Shown here in pieces: positions 39,501 to 53,000 of a DNA stretch of 64,000 bases. A program made the translations under genes and the position numbers. The notes under the pieces are model-generated. The model did not search any database. It saw only the letters and a program-made list of their open reading frames with translations, and was not told the origin of the DNA. This DNA comes from Cyanoderma ruficeps. Taxonomy: Eukaryota; Chordata; Aves; Passeriformes; Timaliidae. The DNA lies in contig VZDJ01007747.1 of assembly GCA_008694505.1 (NCBI GenBank), positions 31,253,039-31,317,038 on the forward strand, read 5' to 3'. Every line of letters begins with the position of its first letter. The stretch's first letter is position 1.

Positions 39501-41139
39501 GTAATAATCATAAATCTTGAAGTTTTGGGATGTGCCCAGAAAGAATTAATACATAGATTGAAGGAGAATTTCACTCTTTTATAAGTAAAAAAAAATCAGT
39601 GATTAAAACAGAGGTGTATTTCTGGAGTACCAGGGAAATACTAGATTGAATTTCTCTGTTGAAATAAAATAGGTTGGATCAAATTATTTATCTGGGAAAA
39701 TTAATTCAATGGCTGCCATTTTGCTGCACTTTCGTTGTTCACTAATCAATCTTGACATCTAAAAGCACACTGAAATTATGGCAGTAGATGTCTGCAAATG
39801 ATCAACACAAAGCTCATGAATCAATTAAATTGTAATTAAATGTTAACAAACTGAATGAATGAACAGGATTTTACTCGTGGAGAGGTCTTATCTTAGTCCC
39901 TCCACACACTGGGGCATTTCTAAAAAACTCTTTAAAATAGAAAGCTGGGAAAAATCATATCTTTTCTCCCTGAAGTTGCATGAGAAATAAACCAAACAAA
40001 CAACTTAGTGATTTCAATGGGAGAAGACTAAAGCCAGTCTTGTCATTTTGAACTTCTTAGATCATTCCTTTTCTATTTTCAGTATCTAAGTAAATCAGAA
40101 AACTCATCCCAAACCCCCATGAATTCCTGATAAAGCTGCCTGTTTTTTGACAGATCTTTCTGTGGTTTTGGGCAGGTATTTCCCTGTTTATCTACAGTAA
40201 CATATGTTTAATTTTGGATACAGGCAATACGTTGAAGTTCAACACCCTCTTAAATACTTTACTTCAGCTGTCTCAGACTATTTGAAGGAGCTGCTAGCTG
40301 AGTCTCAGCTGGTAAATGGAATGACATTTCAGTTCTCAATAACCATTTTTGCTTTTAATCTCTCAGTTAAAGTTATATAGAAAATTACAATGGATTGGGT
40401 TTGTGGTTTTGTTGTTGTTTATTTGGTTGGGTTTTTTTAACTGAACATTATAAATTTTATGGAAAATTATTGTTAGAGGCATCTATATGCTTCTGTTTAC
40501 ATGTTTCCTGTTTTCTTACCCCCAGTCTTATGTATTCACTGGTGTCATGGAATCAAGGTTAACCTTCTATAGCATTCACTACATCTCTACTTGAATTCTA
40601 ATCTTCAAGTTTAAATTCAAATGTTAAATTTAATTTCTGGTAAGATGAAACATATAAGCTCAGTATTACATGATTAAACTGGAAAATATCTGACTTTAAG
40701 CAAGAATCGTTGGCATTCTTCTTTCTTCATTGAAAACTGGATATTTCACTTAAAAGAAAGAAATTTAAAAATAACCTCCAAAACATTTCACATCCAAAAA
40801 TATTTCATTTTGACATTTTACACTTACAAAATTAAACCCACAATAGCACAAGGACCTCAGAACTTTACATTTAGGACAAACTTCTGGTTTAGTGTCCCTA
40901 CAAGGCACTGAGCGTGTTTTTTATCATGAGGAAGCAAGTTTACATCAAGCTCATAAAAGAAGATTGTTGTTCCCTGCCCTGAACAAAAGCACAATGAATA
41001 GTGACTGCCAATGGATTCTTTTAAAAAATGCACTCCTACTCCTGATGTAGAGATATCCTGTAGTGTCATTCCATTATGTTCTCACAATAAATGAAGATAT
41101 TAAGATTTCTTTATGGCAATATACTGTGGCAGCAATACC
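36586..41139. other. AT-rich non-coding DNA with candidate conserved blocks
   Basis: No gene or retroelement is recognised. Blocks at about 38960-39185 and 39690-39860 are free of simple repeats and dense in homeodomain-, TALE- and E-box-like motifs, as seen in vertebrate distal enhancers; this is only a hypothesis. A 70-codon minus-strand frame at 40857-41069 matches no family. Confidence 0.45.
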
Positions 41140-41235
41140 ACCCTGAAACAACTCCAGAGAAGACCAACGAGGTGATTGAGTCAGGATCTTTTGCCTAGAC
41201 CTTTCTTGAGCTTTGGAGAAGAAATACTGGTGACC
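41140..41235 (+). mobile_element. Possible ancient CR1 fragment
   Basis: ACAACTCCAGAGAAGACCAA and, about 60 bases later, CTTTGGAGAAGAAATACTGG resemble two spaced blocks of CR1 ORF2 (CTCCAGAGGAGGGC... and CCTGGAGAAGAGGAGGCTG...). The intervening sequence is strongly diverged. The order and spacing fit the plus orientation. It is only weakly supported. Confidence 0.3.
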
Positions 41236-41790
41236 CTACACTTCAATAGTTAGATTATTTTAAGACCTTTCAGTGATCAAAATGTAACCAGGCTTTTGTA
41301 TTGTCATAAAAGTTTCAGTGTTAGTAATTAGCCTAATGTTTGCAAGTATGTTGATAGAATGAAGTCAGACCATCTTCTATCAGATCAAAAATAGATTAAT
41401 CAGATGTCTCTGCCAGCTTTTTCTCCTGTATCAAAACTAACAGCATCATCACTTGATTTAAAACAAATGTATTTATAAGTGTACTTTCAATTAAATGGAA
41501 CAGACTGTATTTCTATTGTTTTCTTAATTTGAATATACAAACTCAATTTGTAAAGAAAACTAAAGACATTTCTCCAGTTTAAGAACTTCTAAGGGAATTA
41601 TGGCACACATTTCAAGGACACAAACTTTTAAAAGATTGACCGATCTCAATTATGTTGTTAATTCCTGAGTGTGCTCATATGAAAAAAGACATAATGAGAT
41701 CCAAGGGGTTTGGCAACTGAGTGCTTCAGCACCTGGCATTGTACGTGGTCTCCATCACAAGCAGGCAGAAAAGTAGAACTCTGCATTTTT

Positions 41791-41841
41791 TATATACTGT
41801 ATATGTGTATATATATATATGTACATATATATATATATATA
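41791..41841. repeat. (TA)n microsatellite with palindromic centre
   Basis: An imperfect TA/TG dinucleotide repeat. Within it, 41808-41837 is a 30-bp perfect palindrome centred on GTAC, formed by TA runs on both sides. Confidence 0.9.
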
Positions 41842-42064
41842 GTGATATCTATATAACTGTAGCAGTAAGTGCCACTATGAACTTTCCAGGGCAGGGAAGA
41901 AATTTCACTAATTTCCACATTGGAAACAAATGTAAACAAAACTGGTTACAGCAAAAAATTTTATTTGTTTTTGATGTAAAAGCCATTAATCTCAAACAAC
42001 CATAAGCATATTTTCATTGTTCTTCCAATCTTCACTCTGACGGTTGCTCTTTTGATTTTTCCAA

Positions 42065-42069
42065 GGCTC
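42065..42069. repeat. Possible target-site duplication, left copy (GGCTC)
   Basis: GGCTC precedes the LTR at 42070; GGTTC follows it at 42643-42647. With one mismatch in five bases this is suggestive, not proof. Confidence 0.4.
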
Positions 42070-42642
42070 TGGTCAGCACCAGGAGCAGACCAGCGAGAGT
42101 GGGGAACAGCGGAGCACTAGTGGTGCCAACACTGAACCTCTTGGGTGCTCAGCCCCAAGCCGAACAAAGAGATGCCGACGGGGACCTGAGCAAAGGAGTG
42201 CAAGGGAAGCTCTCTCTCTGTGAGGTTCTGACAGGTTTATTAGGGTCGAAGGCATCAGGGAGAGAAGAGCAACCGATATTGCAGCGCAGCAGCCTTTAAA
42301 CAAGGCGTGGTACAGTGGGTGGGACAAAGCAACAGCCAGTGGGTATCCAGCAGGCGGAGAAATCAAGGGGAGGTACAAGTAACGACAACCAATGGGATTC
42401 ATAAAGGGGAGGATACAAAGCTCAGGCACCAACCAGGTGTTCTGGAGCACAGAACCTTCTAGGTAAAGGTGCAGGGGTGATCCTTGGTGGATAGACAAGG
42501 GGTGGGCATAACTGAGGGTTGGCACAGAAGGGTTGAGAATAAAGGGCAGGGTCAATTTGATGGACAGGAAAGGTGGCAGGAACATTAAGGGCTAAACCAA
42601 CTGTGAGGGAAAATGGAGGGGAATCAGGGATATACTACAACA
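42070..42642 (-). mobile_element. Solo ERV LTR, minus strand (573 bp)
   Basis: Read on the minus strand it starts TGTTGTAGTATATCCC and ends CTGACCA, the TG...CA ends of an LTR. A TATA-like GTTTAAAGG lies near 42294-42302 (complement) and AATAAA at 42236-42241 (complement), followed by a GC-rich U5. The block is GC-richer and has more CpG than its surroundings, which suggests a relatively recent insertion. Flanks GGCTC and GGTTC may be a 5-bp target duplication with one change. No internal retroviral sequence is present on either side, so it is a solo LTR. A 170-codon frame crosses most of it on the sense strand (42585-42073), the longest in the window, but this is probably a consequence of GC content. 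Confidence 0.8.
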
Positions 42643-42647
42643 GGTTC

Positions 42648-44639
42648 CCCAAGTTCCAAATTTTTTTTGCTCCAAAGAGCAAGTAGACCTCTTGTTTGGT
42701 AGTTAATAAAAGTAACACCACTTTCCTAATCTACTTAAATAAATTGACCTAAAAAAAACCCCAAATTTTTGCTCTCTTTGTGATTTTAATGCGAAGAGCA
42801 ATTTTTCTTTTTTAGAAGGCTAGAAAATTTTAGTTTTTAAAAACTACTAAAAAAAATGGAATTTATTTATTTATTTCAATAAAGAAAATGGGCTCCAAAA
42901 GGACAAGACATATTCCTTGAGATATTTTTTCCTCCAGAAAAAAGTGTTCTACAGAAAGCTAGGAACTGCTAGGTTGGTTCAGACTTATCAGGTCTCTAAT
43001 CATGCACGCTTTCTGAAATAGAGTCCAACACCAGTTTGCAGATGTCACGTTATCTACCCCACTGCTATTTTCCTAAGCAGATAAAATCTCCTCCTTTTCC
43101 TTAAGAAATGCCAATTCTGTGAGCTTCTGAGGTTGTATCTCAGTCAGGATGACTAAAAACTCAGGAATCATTCCTGAATTGATGCATTACACCTGTAACG
43201 TGAATAGGAAATTCAAATAATACACTCTACTGTGGATTAGTCAGTATTGGTTTAGTTCTGTTTGACATTATGCTACTACATTACTAATCACGTGATTCTC
43301 TAATATTTTCTTGTGGCTTTGTCTGGATTTGACTATTTATGAAGTAATTTCTGAACTTCAAAGCTGTTGCACTACATTGTGAATATTCACTGAATATTTA
43401 CAAATATATTAACACTGGACTTTTCATGGAGACTTGAAACTCTGTACTATCAGAGTTGTTTCACAACTGACCATTTACCATCTAGATTTTAACTCTTGTC
43501 ATTTGTGGGACACTTCTGAGTAAAGGCTTGTTTCAATACATAATTATTACTTTAAAATAATGTTCAAAGGATTCCAATCACTTCTCAAACTTGTTAGATC
43601 AGATATCCTGGAAGTGGTATCCAGCTTCAAAAAAACAAAATTGTTAAACACAAACTTCTTAAACTGGCTCAGGTCCTAATAAAGTGGAAAGAAAAAAGTT
43701 TTTAAGCCCAGCCAGATTTTCAGCTTTATTGTGAGGAAGAAAGAAAAAAAAGTCTTTTGTGGTATGGAATGAGGTTAGAAAATCATTTAACTTCTAAGCA
43801 ATTTCCTTGACTTCTTTCAGTGTTTCCTCAGTCACACTTAAATATACAAAAAAAGGCCCTGAACAATTTGGTCTGACATTTATTGTGCAGTTAGAATAAT
43901 TGTTATGCACATGGCACTGAAATGATGAATAGAACAGTTTTATTATAATTTACAACTTTGAACACAGCAGAGTTTGGTAATGTCAAAGATAAGAGCTGAG
44001 CCTGACAGGTAGCTGAAATCAATGAAAGGAAGAGACAAATCATGAGGTGAAACAGCTTTTCAAGCTTTTCATGTCCCTTTATGTGTGAAACTCACTCTCA
44101 CACATATTATGGGTTTGCAAATTACACAACCCATAATATTTCTGGGATCACTGCAGAAAAATGGGTAATGAGAGAAAGAGAACAGAGTGAGCAAATTTTC
44201 ACCTTAATCGCATGACTAAAGACTTTACAGAAGTCAGGGAAAGGATTCTGCATACTTTTCTGCTTTCTTTCTAGCCAGAAAAGGCTAGAGAGAAAATATT
44301 TTTAAAACTATATTGTATATATATTTTTTAAATTTTATAAACATTATATTACTATTATTATGGTTTTCTCTGAGGGCAAGATTACCAGAAAGTTATTCTT
44401 ACCACAATGAGTCTTATGCAAAACCATCTCTCATCATTCTTCCATTAGAGTTCCCACCAACACACGGTGGTTGGTGATGCCTAAAGATTTTTATATTTTC
44501 ATATGTTTAAAACTTGGATACTTATAACTTCTAGTACATATTTTGCCCTCTCCCATAGTTTAAAAAGTCCTTACTAATAAATTCTTGAAATTCTGTTTAG
44601 CCTTCCCATTGGTCTAGCAAGGACACTATGATTTGTACC
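42648..44639. other. AT-rich non-coding DNA
   Basis: No gene or repeat family is recognised. It is AT-rich, with several short A runs. Confidence 0.55.
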
Positions 44640-44905
44640 ATATATCATAGACACAAGAAAGCATAGGGCTAAAAGATCAGGGGCAGAACCTGGGGGAAAA
44701 TTGCCTGAACAACTGCCCTTCTAATTGGACAATATTTGATAGGTATGCTAATCAGATAACCTTATAAAATTTTATAAATATTGTATCGTGTGCATATTGC
44801 TATATTGTGCACCTTGAAGGGTTTCAATTCAATTATTTACCTATATATTATCATTCTGACACTGTTTGGAAAAGTTTTATGTTTTATTCCAGGCAATAGG
44901 AAGCA
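44640..44905 (+). mobile_element. Decayed ERV LTR, plus strand (possibly family B)
   Basis: The block holds CTTCTAATTGG, then TATGCTAATC, then AACCTTATAAAATTTTATAA, in the same order and spacing as the U3/TATA region of the LTR at 25400-25784. After the TATA region come GTGCACCTTGAAGGGTTTCAA and a corrupted polyadenylation region. The element is more eroded than the other LTRs here. The ends are estimates and no target duplication was found. Confidence 0.45.
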
Positions 44906-45764
44906 GGTATTGCCCCACCCAGTTATTAAATCAGCATTTTTTCTTTATTCCCCTGTTCATTCCTATCCACTGGCTTTCACTGGTCAGATGCTGTGCTTGT
45001 GAAGAGAGTTTTGTTCCATGAGTATCCAAACATCTGGATTACCAAAAGGTCTGGGTGGAACATTTATTATCTCTTTTATATTTCTTCTCCATTTACCCTC
45101 AAAAAAATGGGATTCAGCTTGCATGTCTATAATTTCTACACACTATCATAATTCTGATGATCATTATAATAATCTACAATTAAACTAACAATAAAATAAT
45201 GTTTGTTTAAAAATATATATTACCCATGAATTTATGTTAGTTAGTATGAATTGTTATCCTTTGTGGCCCTAACAGTGAAAATCTATCCAACTTTTCATAA
45301 TTATAGGTAAATCCTCTAGGCTTCTAAATATCATACTTCTCATACTTGTATTTCTGAGTATTGGCACAATATGAAGTGTCCTTCAGTCTTCTGAATTTTT
45401 TTCTGCAATCCCTGAATATCAAGCCAGAGATGTCATCAACGAGCTCTTTTGTGTGCAACTATCCAAGCTTGATGATTTCAAATGTTTTTCACCTCCAGAT
45501 GTTATTTAACATCTTTTTTGAGTTATAAATAGATGATATACATCCACCTAACCAATAGACATATTAATTCTTTCCAAATGTAGGAGTGTTGCTAAACTCT
45601 TCGGCTTTCTTATTTCTTAAAACATCTTAATCTTCTCAATGTAGTGAATGACCTCTCTTTCCTAAGACTTCTATTGCTCTAATGAACTTAATATATATGT
45701 TATTTTATAGATATTTTAGCACAAAATATTTCAGTATTAATATTCTACCCCTGAAAGATATTGG

Positions 45765-45806
45765 TTGGAAAATTATTCTTTATTTAAAATTGGAAAATTA
45801 TTCTTT
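45765..45806. repeat. 25-bp tandem duplication
   Basis: TTGGAAAATTATTCTTT occurs at 45765 and again at 45790, a 25-bp period; the second unit diverges after its first 17 bases. Confidence 0.75.
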
Positions 45807-48800
45807 GTTTATTCTTTTAAATATTAATTAAGCAAGCAGCCAATTTGACCCCTCTGTCATTTTCAGAATCATATTTTTCATTAAATATACTTTTTTAAGC
45901 ATTCTTAAATTTATTCACATGATTTTTTTTTGTTCTGATGGCTGACAAAATTCTTATGGAGAATTCACTTTCTGTTCTGATTAGACAGTAGGGCAGTAGA
46001 TACTAATGGGTTAAAATCTCTAAAGAAGAATAACACATTATTTAAATAAATTTAGAAGGAAAATGATTGACATGATATATAAAGGAAAGTCACAGAGATG
46101 TGAAGGAAGGCAGTATCACCTGTCAATCTTGACAATTATAATTCCCTAGTCTAAGTCGAACCTCATGTATTATTTGAATAAATTCTTTTCTGTATGGATA
46201 TCTTAAATTTTTTCTGCCCAAGACTAATGACTCAATAAGTGCTGGAACTGGTCCATCTCTAGCATTCTGATGCTGCTACTGCACACACTAGGCTGTAAAC
46301 TTCTGAGTTTTACAGCATGGGGTGAAAAGCAACACATTCTATGTGGCATAATTATCAAAATAAATATGGAGTGGCTGTAGTGATTACATGCTCTCCTAAC
46401 TGTACAAAACTTAAATTATCTGTTGCAGGGGATCTGTGTTTTGCCTTGATATCTTTAATCTATTTTCTTGATCCTTAAAAGCACTCAGAAAATATGCTGT
46501 TCCTAAAGGCACATGTGCATAATCATAAAGATCTGCTGAAGCATTTCTGCAAGATTTCTAATTTGTAAATTACTGACTCATTGCAGCAGATATTTCTGAG
46601 GAGATTTAGTTTACTGTAAGCAAATAAACACACTGAGGCTAATGGGCCCCATTGCTAGTTCTATTCATGGTTTACATGTTGAAACATATGTAATGTAATA
46701 ATTTTTCATAAAGGAATTATTACTGCTAACAGTTTGCCTTTCTATTAGCCTTTCACACACAAGCATTTGTTAATAACTCCTTCCAAAATCTGACTGGCTA
46801 GGACATGCCTTTCAGACAGATGCAGCCTCAGAAATGCATCAATTTGTCTTCTCTTGGCTAGAAACATGACAAAAATGTACAAGGGAGTGAATTTGGAAAT
46901 ATACAACAAAATGTACCTGAAAATTCAAAAGGGTGTAGGTGTTTAACATGAAAATCAAATACCTGAGCTGCAACGAGCACATCAATTCTTTCCATAGATG
47001 TTCAGAGTGTTGCCTTAGACTCATCTTCCTAAGAAAGCTGGAGGTGATAGGATTGCCCAGAATGAGAGAAATAACTGACAGCTCCAGTTATTAAGAAAAG
47101 TGGAGTGTTTTTTCTGATCAAGATGGAAAAAATCTTCTCCAGTCTGATTCAAGAAGGCAAGAATTCCCACAGAGTCTAAACCCCATTTTAAACCCATTTT
47201 CTACAAAATATGAGGTATGTCCAAAAATTGCAGGGATTGAAAAAGTTAAAAAAAAACCAAAAAAACCTCTCTTTTTGTCCTATAATCCATTTTAGAATTG
47301 CTTAAAATACATTATTTTTACCATGTCTAATCAGATTCTATTCAGATTTGGCAATGGAAATATCACAATGGCAAAACAGGCAAATGTTATGCATGATTTG
47401 GTAGCTTACATCCCTCTTTTAAAATCTCTAATAGTAATTCATTTGTGGTTTTACAAAAATCAATCTGTCCTAACAGAGGAAACTCTGGTTTAAAATTAAT
47501 TTAGTTAGCTTAAAAATAAGCATAAAGAGTGTAAAACAGTATCAAGACTAATTCAGATAAGTAATCTACTTCTGATCCTGGATATTGGCTGGAAAAAAAA
47601 AAGGAATTATTCATTCCTGCTAGCATCATTAGGAAACTAAAATATTAATTTAGGCCTCCTTCATAGTGCAAATCCAGTGTCTGCAATGACTCTTAGTTTT
47701 TAAACAGATAATGCATTCAAAATAGGAAGCTGAAAAGTTCCCTATGGAATGTATAAATAAACCTTTAATAACCTGTAAGCTAATAAATTATTAGACTAAT
47801 TTGCTCTGCTTTGAATAGGCTCTCCCTAAGGCTAGCAATGAAAGAGTTCTGAGGTGATCTCTCTGAGATGTTCCCTCCCAAAACACAGATGTCCATGGAA
47901 AGGCTCAGGGACACCAGCACACCAATGTACAAACCAGAAATCTGCTGTCAGGTTCACAGTTTGCACAACTGGCTTTATAATGCAGCTCCCAGTTCCTTGG
48001 CTGATGTCAGTCAAGGCAGCCCTGCAGATGTTTATGGAGGGCTTATCCTGTTAACAGTGCTCAAGCACTGATAGTGATTGTTAGCAGTGGTCTCAGAGCT
48101 AAACTCTGTTTCAGAAACTCCAGATTTTCAGTGTGGCTTAACATTTTAGTTTGAGAAGGAAAGTTTTGCCTCAAAATAACTTCTAATGAAAAATACATTG
48201 TTATTCTGAGATTTGTATTTTATATGTTAGTACAGAAGCTTATTCAGACCTTTTCACTTATCTGCAAATGAACTTTGAGACTCTAAGTTAATCTCATTGT
48301 GCCAATCAACACAGAGAACAACGTCTTCTCTCAGTTGCACATGTCCACACCTCAGCTGAGGTCTCCACACCTTACATGGATTAGTGTTACCTTAAGCCTG
48401 AGAAGGTGCTGAGAGACAAAGAGGAGAAACCCACTCCTTGAACTCCATCCACCACACGGCAGTTGACCTGGAGGGGAAGGTATGTAGGTTTCCTCCATGA
48501 AATCTTTTTCACTGTACAAAATATGGGCTTTAAAATAAAAATAACACCCAAATCTTTCAGACAAGTTCCTTATTGAAAAGCTTGGCAGCACAAATTAGTG
48601 CATATAGCATACGAGCAGATGTAAACACACATTTAGAAATGTGCAGTGAAATGCAATTTTCATTGTAATATTCCTGGTCATATGAAAAGTTGCCTACATT
48701 ATAAATATGTCTGGATAATGCTTTATTGTTTTAATTTCAGATCTATTGTAGTATCTGAAACATAATCCTAGCCATTTCTTCCAGTTTTGAAAATGCTGGT

Positions 48801-50070
48801 GAGGTTTTTTAAAGAGGATAACTAATACCATTTTACCTTTAACAAAGTGAAAATCTAAGAGATTATATATTTCATCAGTTTTTTATAAGATAAGTTTAAT
48901 TTTCTTTGTAAAGCACCTTTTGATTAGGTCGAATGTACATGGAAACTTCATTATCCTACAATGAAAACATTTTTCTTTTTATGGGAATGCAGTGGTTCTT
49001 CTATTTCCCCAATGGGATTTGAATTAGTTTAGCAAAATCTAGTTTACTCATAACAGCTGCAGCTTGCACCTGTGCAGTATTTCAGAAAATCATTAGGAAT
49101 TGTATATTACTTTTTCATTGCTATGTTTTGGGGGACCCAAATGGGTAGAAAGTGGTTACAGAAACCTAATGAAAAAGAAACTAATGCAATATCAATTTGA
49201 AGAGGTATTTATATTTTTTTGAGGTATATAACTAAATGTACAAAAGAAACAAGTTTAAGGAACAAAACTGTGGTATTTTCACACCATTTTCAAAACTGAA
49301 ACAGCAGCTAAGCTAGATATAGAATGTTGGATGCTCCCTAATTTCTTTCAAAGTGAAGTTTCAACCTTTCTTGATAGTTTTTTTCTTTTTCAGAATCGTT
49401 GACAAGTCTTCATTCCAGATTTTAAAGGTATGAACATGGAGAATCCTGATGTGTGGTGAATCAGTCAGTGGGTGAATTCAATTCTCGTTATGCTGTGGAT
49501 ATCAGCCCTCAGGGAACCTGACAAGGGAGGGTGCTATGAGGAATTCAGAGCTTACTCTTGTCAGGTGTTTATCTTCCCAACCTACTCTGGAGTCATGGTG
49601 AGCTACAAGTACCCTCTGAACTCAGGGAAGGGCGTTGTGCTGTACCCAACCCTGCTCTGGGAGACGCGGGCTGCCTTAGTACGGGCCACACACCTGCCCA
49701 GAAAGCATGGTGTGCACATTGTGGCAAATGGAAGGGGACAAGAAACACAGAAAGCCACAAAGCATCCCCAAACACATCTATATTTTTCTCCTCTCTAATA
49801 TATTTTGCTAACTGACAATGTCAGGTGGCACAAGCCATGCCATGGAAATCCAATCCTTTCCCTCAATTCCCAATATCCCTTTTGGTGACAAAAACATGAG
49901 ACAATGAACAAGATTTCTAACAGTATTCTTGTAACACCATTTGTAGCATTTTAGCATTTACTCGAGATAGAAAATAAAAATAAATAAAATGCATGTACTT
50001 CCATCCATTTCTTAAAGAGATCTGTGGCAAGCTGCCTAACAAATAAACTAAAGTGCTTTCCAGTTTCAAT

Positions 50071-50097
50071 GAAAAAAAAAGAAAGAAAGAAAGAAAA
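50071..50097. repeat. (GAAA)n microsatellite
   Basis: A purine-only tetranucleotide repeat preceded by an A run. Confidence 0.85.
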
Positions 50098-53000
50098 TGG
50101 ACAGAATGGTTCCCTATTAAATGCAGATAGAATAACATTCTTATTTTAGGTTTTCAAATGGCTATAAAGAAATCACTTAAAATAAAACATAAAAAGAATG
50201 AATGCTATTAAAGACTGTCACTAGGCTTGACAAGTTAATGAGGGTTAGATTATGAGAGTATTATTGTTTTAGCAGAGTATTATATTCCACTCAGATTCTC
50301 CTCCTGACTTCATAGACAAAACTTGCTCAGAAATCTGTGCCAACTATTACATTAGGTTAATGGGACCCTGACACGCAAAACAAGGCAATATAGTCCTGTT
50401 GACCTACCACATGGGAAAGGGATACTGTAACTACAAATTCAGAAGGCGCACTAGATAGTTTTACTTTTTCTTTTGAAATGTGAGAATGAGGTAAACTGAT
50501 TAAAAATGTCTAATACAATGAATTCCAATTAATGAATTGTTATACTTCAGAAATATACACCATTGTTCCTAAGTGAAATAAGCTTTGCCTCCTCTCCCCA
50601 CTTCTAATTTTCTCTTATTTTTTAAAAGAGGCAGAATATTCCTATAACACCCAACAGCTGAGAAAATCTCATAAAAAGACACTGTTTTCACTAGTACTTC
50701 CTTAAGGATCTGAAAATATGTACCTCTGTTTTTCTTTCTTACCTTAAAAGATAAGCATAATGTTTTGGAGCCCAGGCATGTGAAAAGCATTTCTATAACC
50801 TGTTAATTTCATTAAGGTCTGGACAAAACAACCACAATTACTTGAGCTTTTGTTCAAAACCACAGCTGTGGCATTGTTGCAATTTCATTTCATATAATCA
50901 TTCCGTGGCTAATGCATTCCTCTTGAATGCAGTAATTTACATTGAAATGTCTTCAGCCTGACAGGGTTTATAGCCACAATCTGAATTCCAGGAACTGAAA
51001 ATCTGAGCTGTCTAGCCCAAGCCTCACAGAATAGGCTTAGCCAGTAATTCAGAACTAGGTATGTAGAAGGTATGTAAGACATCCAGGGAAGTGGTAGCAG
51101 ACACCAGAGGACAGCATTGCTAGCCATGTTCCTGTGGCAGGGATGGGTTGCACTGGGCATGCAGATGAGTTAAACGGGCAATTCACTAAATCAATTGTTA
51201 TCTCAGCTCTCCTGCAGCTGTGGTGCATTCAGATCTCACTTTGGTTATGCGATCCGTGTCCTATCTAGCTCAGGTTTTTAATCCCTTCTTGGACTTAGAT
51301 TCAGCTGAAGAGTTTCATTCCAATAACTTTTTCTGATTATTTAGGAAAAGATTATTATAAAGTCAAGCCCACTCCCACCTCCCTCATTTCCCCCCAAAAG
51401 AATGGCTGCAGGATCTGTCTTTGCACATCCTATTTAGGCTCTGCTATGATTCATTGGCCCAGAAAGGGAGGATTACTCCCCTGAACTGTCATTCTGTCAT
51501 TCTTGGAGAAGAGGAAAATGGCTTTAAGAGGGTTTTTTTGTATTTTATCATGTTTCTGTTTTGATTGTCACCTGTGTCTGGGGTTAGTGTTAGTGGGATG
51601 TTCTGGTCTGTTTTTTTTTTTTTTACTTGCTACTTATAGCCTCTGTCTTTCTATATGGCTTCCCTATATGGCTGCTTTTCTGCATAACTAAGTTCTAATA
51701 AAACTCATACCCTTCAGTTTGGGCTTTATCTGATTTAACCCCTTAATTATTAACCATTCTTTCCTCTCTTTGGCACACAGCTTTCTTTACTTCTGTCTTG
51801 ACTTCTGCACCTATTTGAAAAGCTCAAGCCTACCCTCTTGTTTTTGGTTACACTCCTTGTCTCTCCCTCAGACACAAATGGACCTTTGTTCTCTTGTCAT
51901 ACTTGAAATCAAGGGACTTCAGCCAATTTCTGCAATCCTTAATCAATGACTTTACAGGTCACTTGATTACGGAGTGTGAACTTAGGATCTATAATGTGCG
52001 ACAGTACCTATGACACTTCTCTATATTCAGAAAAAAGGTTACACTATTCTTACTCCAGTTTCTTTTACAATGATTTTTTACGGTGTTTTATTTCTTACTT
52101 TCACAGGATAAGAATAACCAATCTCTGGAAAAAAGATTAGTTTTATGAATGTATAAATATTAAAGTAGATCAGAGAGAGAGAAAAGAAGTGAGTTAGAAT
52201 TGTAGAAAAAAGACTTTGGTAAGTGAGTACCATAACTTTTCAGGCAAAGACAATTATTAATGGAAAAAAATTGAACTACACTGAACAAAGATTTATGAAT
52301 GGAACTGTACGTGTGGCAAAATGAATTTCACCTGCTATTGTGGAAGAGTTTGGACTTTCAAGCTGTGTCTGGGCAAAGAGCCATTTTGAAAGGCTTTTAA
52401 ATCATGTCAACAGAATGCAAATTAAGCAAAATGTGAAATACTGGTATACTAGGTACAGAAAATGTTTAAGCTTCATGCAACATTCCATTTTACCACAACA
52501 CTAATATTTTTCACTTAACCATAGTATTTCAGAATGATAACACAAGTGCATGTGAACTTCTACAATAAACTGTAGGGTGATCAGCTTTGCCTTGAAAGCA
52601 GCATTTGTTTAATCAGCCTGCACTGACATTTTGTGAAAGACGCTTGTGCCACAGTGTCCCAAGAGTGTGGTGTCTCTGGATTTTATTCTTGTTTGATCAT
52701 TGCTCAAATGTGCCCCCCACCCCATTACTCCTTAAGCTATGCTCTGTGTTTTTTAACTGATGGTATTTAAGCTGACATAGCAGCTGAAATGACAGGCAAA
52801 CAAAGCCACAGAAGGCCCTCTGCTTACAGCCAGCCTCATCCTTGGCCGTTGCCCTTGTCCTGCTAATTTTAACTGTCATGCCAATTGGATTTGAGAACCA
52901 AAGCACAGATGAAATCAGTAATACAGAAATACCGTTCACATTTTATGTCCACATTCCTGTTTACCAGGAGAAAAGGCAGAAAGAAATTCATGTTTTCCAG

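Noticed and set aside
40801..41069. Possible old amniote repeat (CCCTGCCCTGAA and ACAATAGCACAAGG motifs)
   Set aside because: Only two short motifs resemble a known repeat and the spacing does not fit; not enough to call.
42073..42585. 170-codon minus-strand open frame
   Set aside because: It lies within a single LTR whose boundaries, TATA-like and polyadenylation signals are visible. No protein family is recognised, and LTR U3 regions in GC-richer DNA often stay open by chance.
49472..49815. Cluster of overlapping frames (108, 85 and 60 codons)
   Set aside because: A GC-richer patch with frames open on both strands. None resembles a known protein, and no splice structure was evident.
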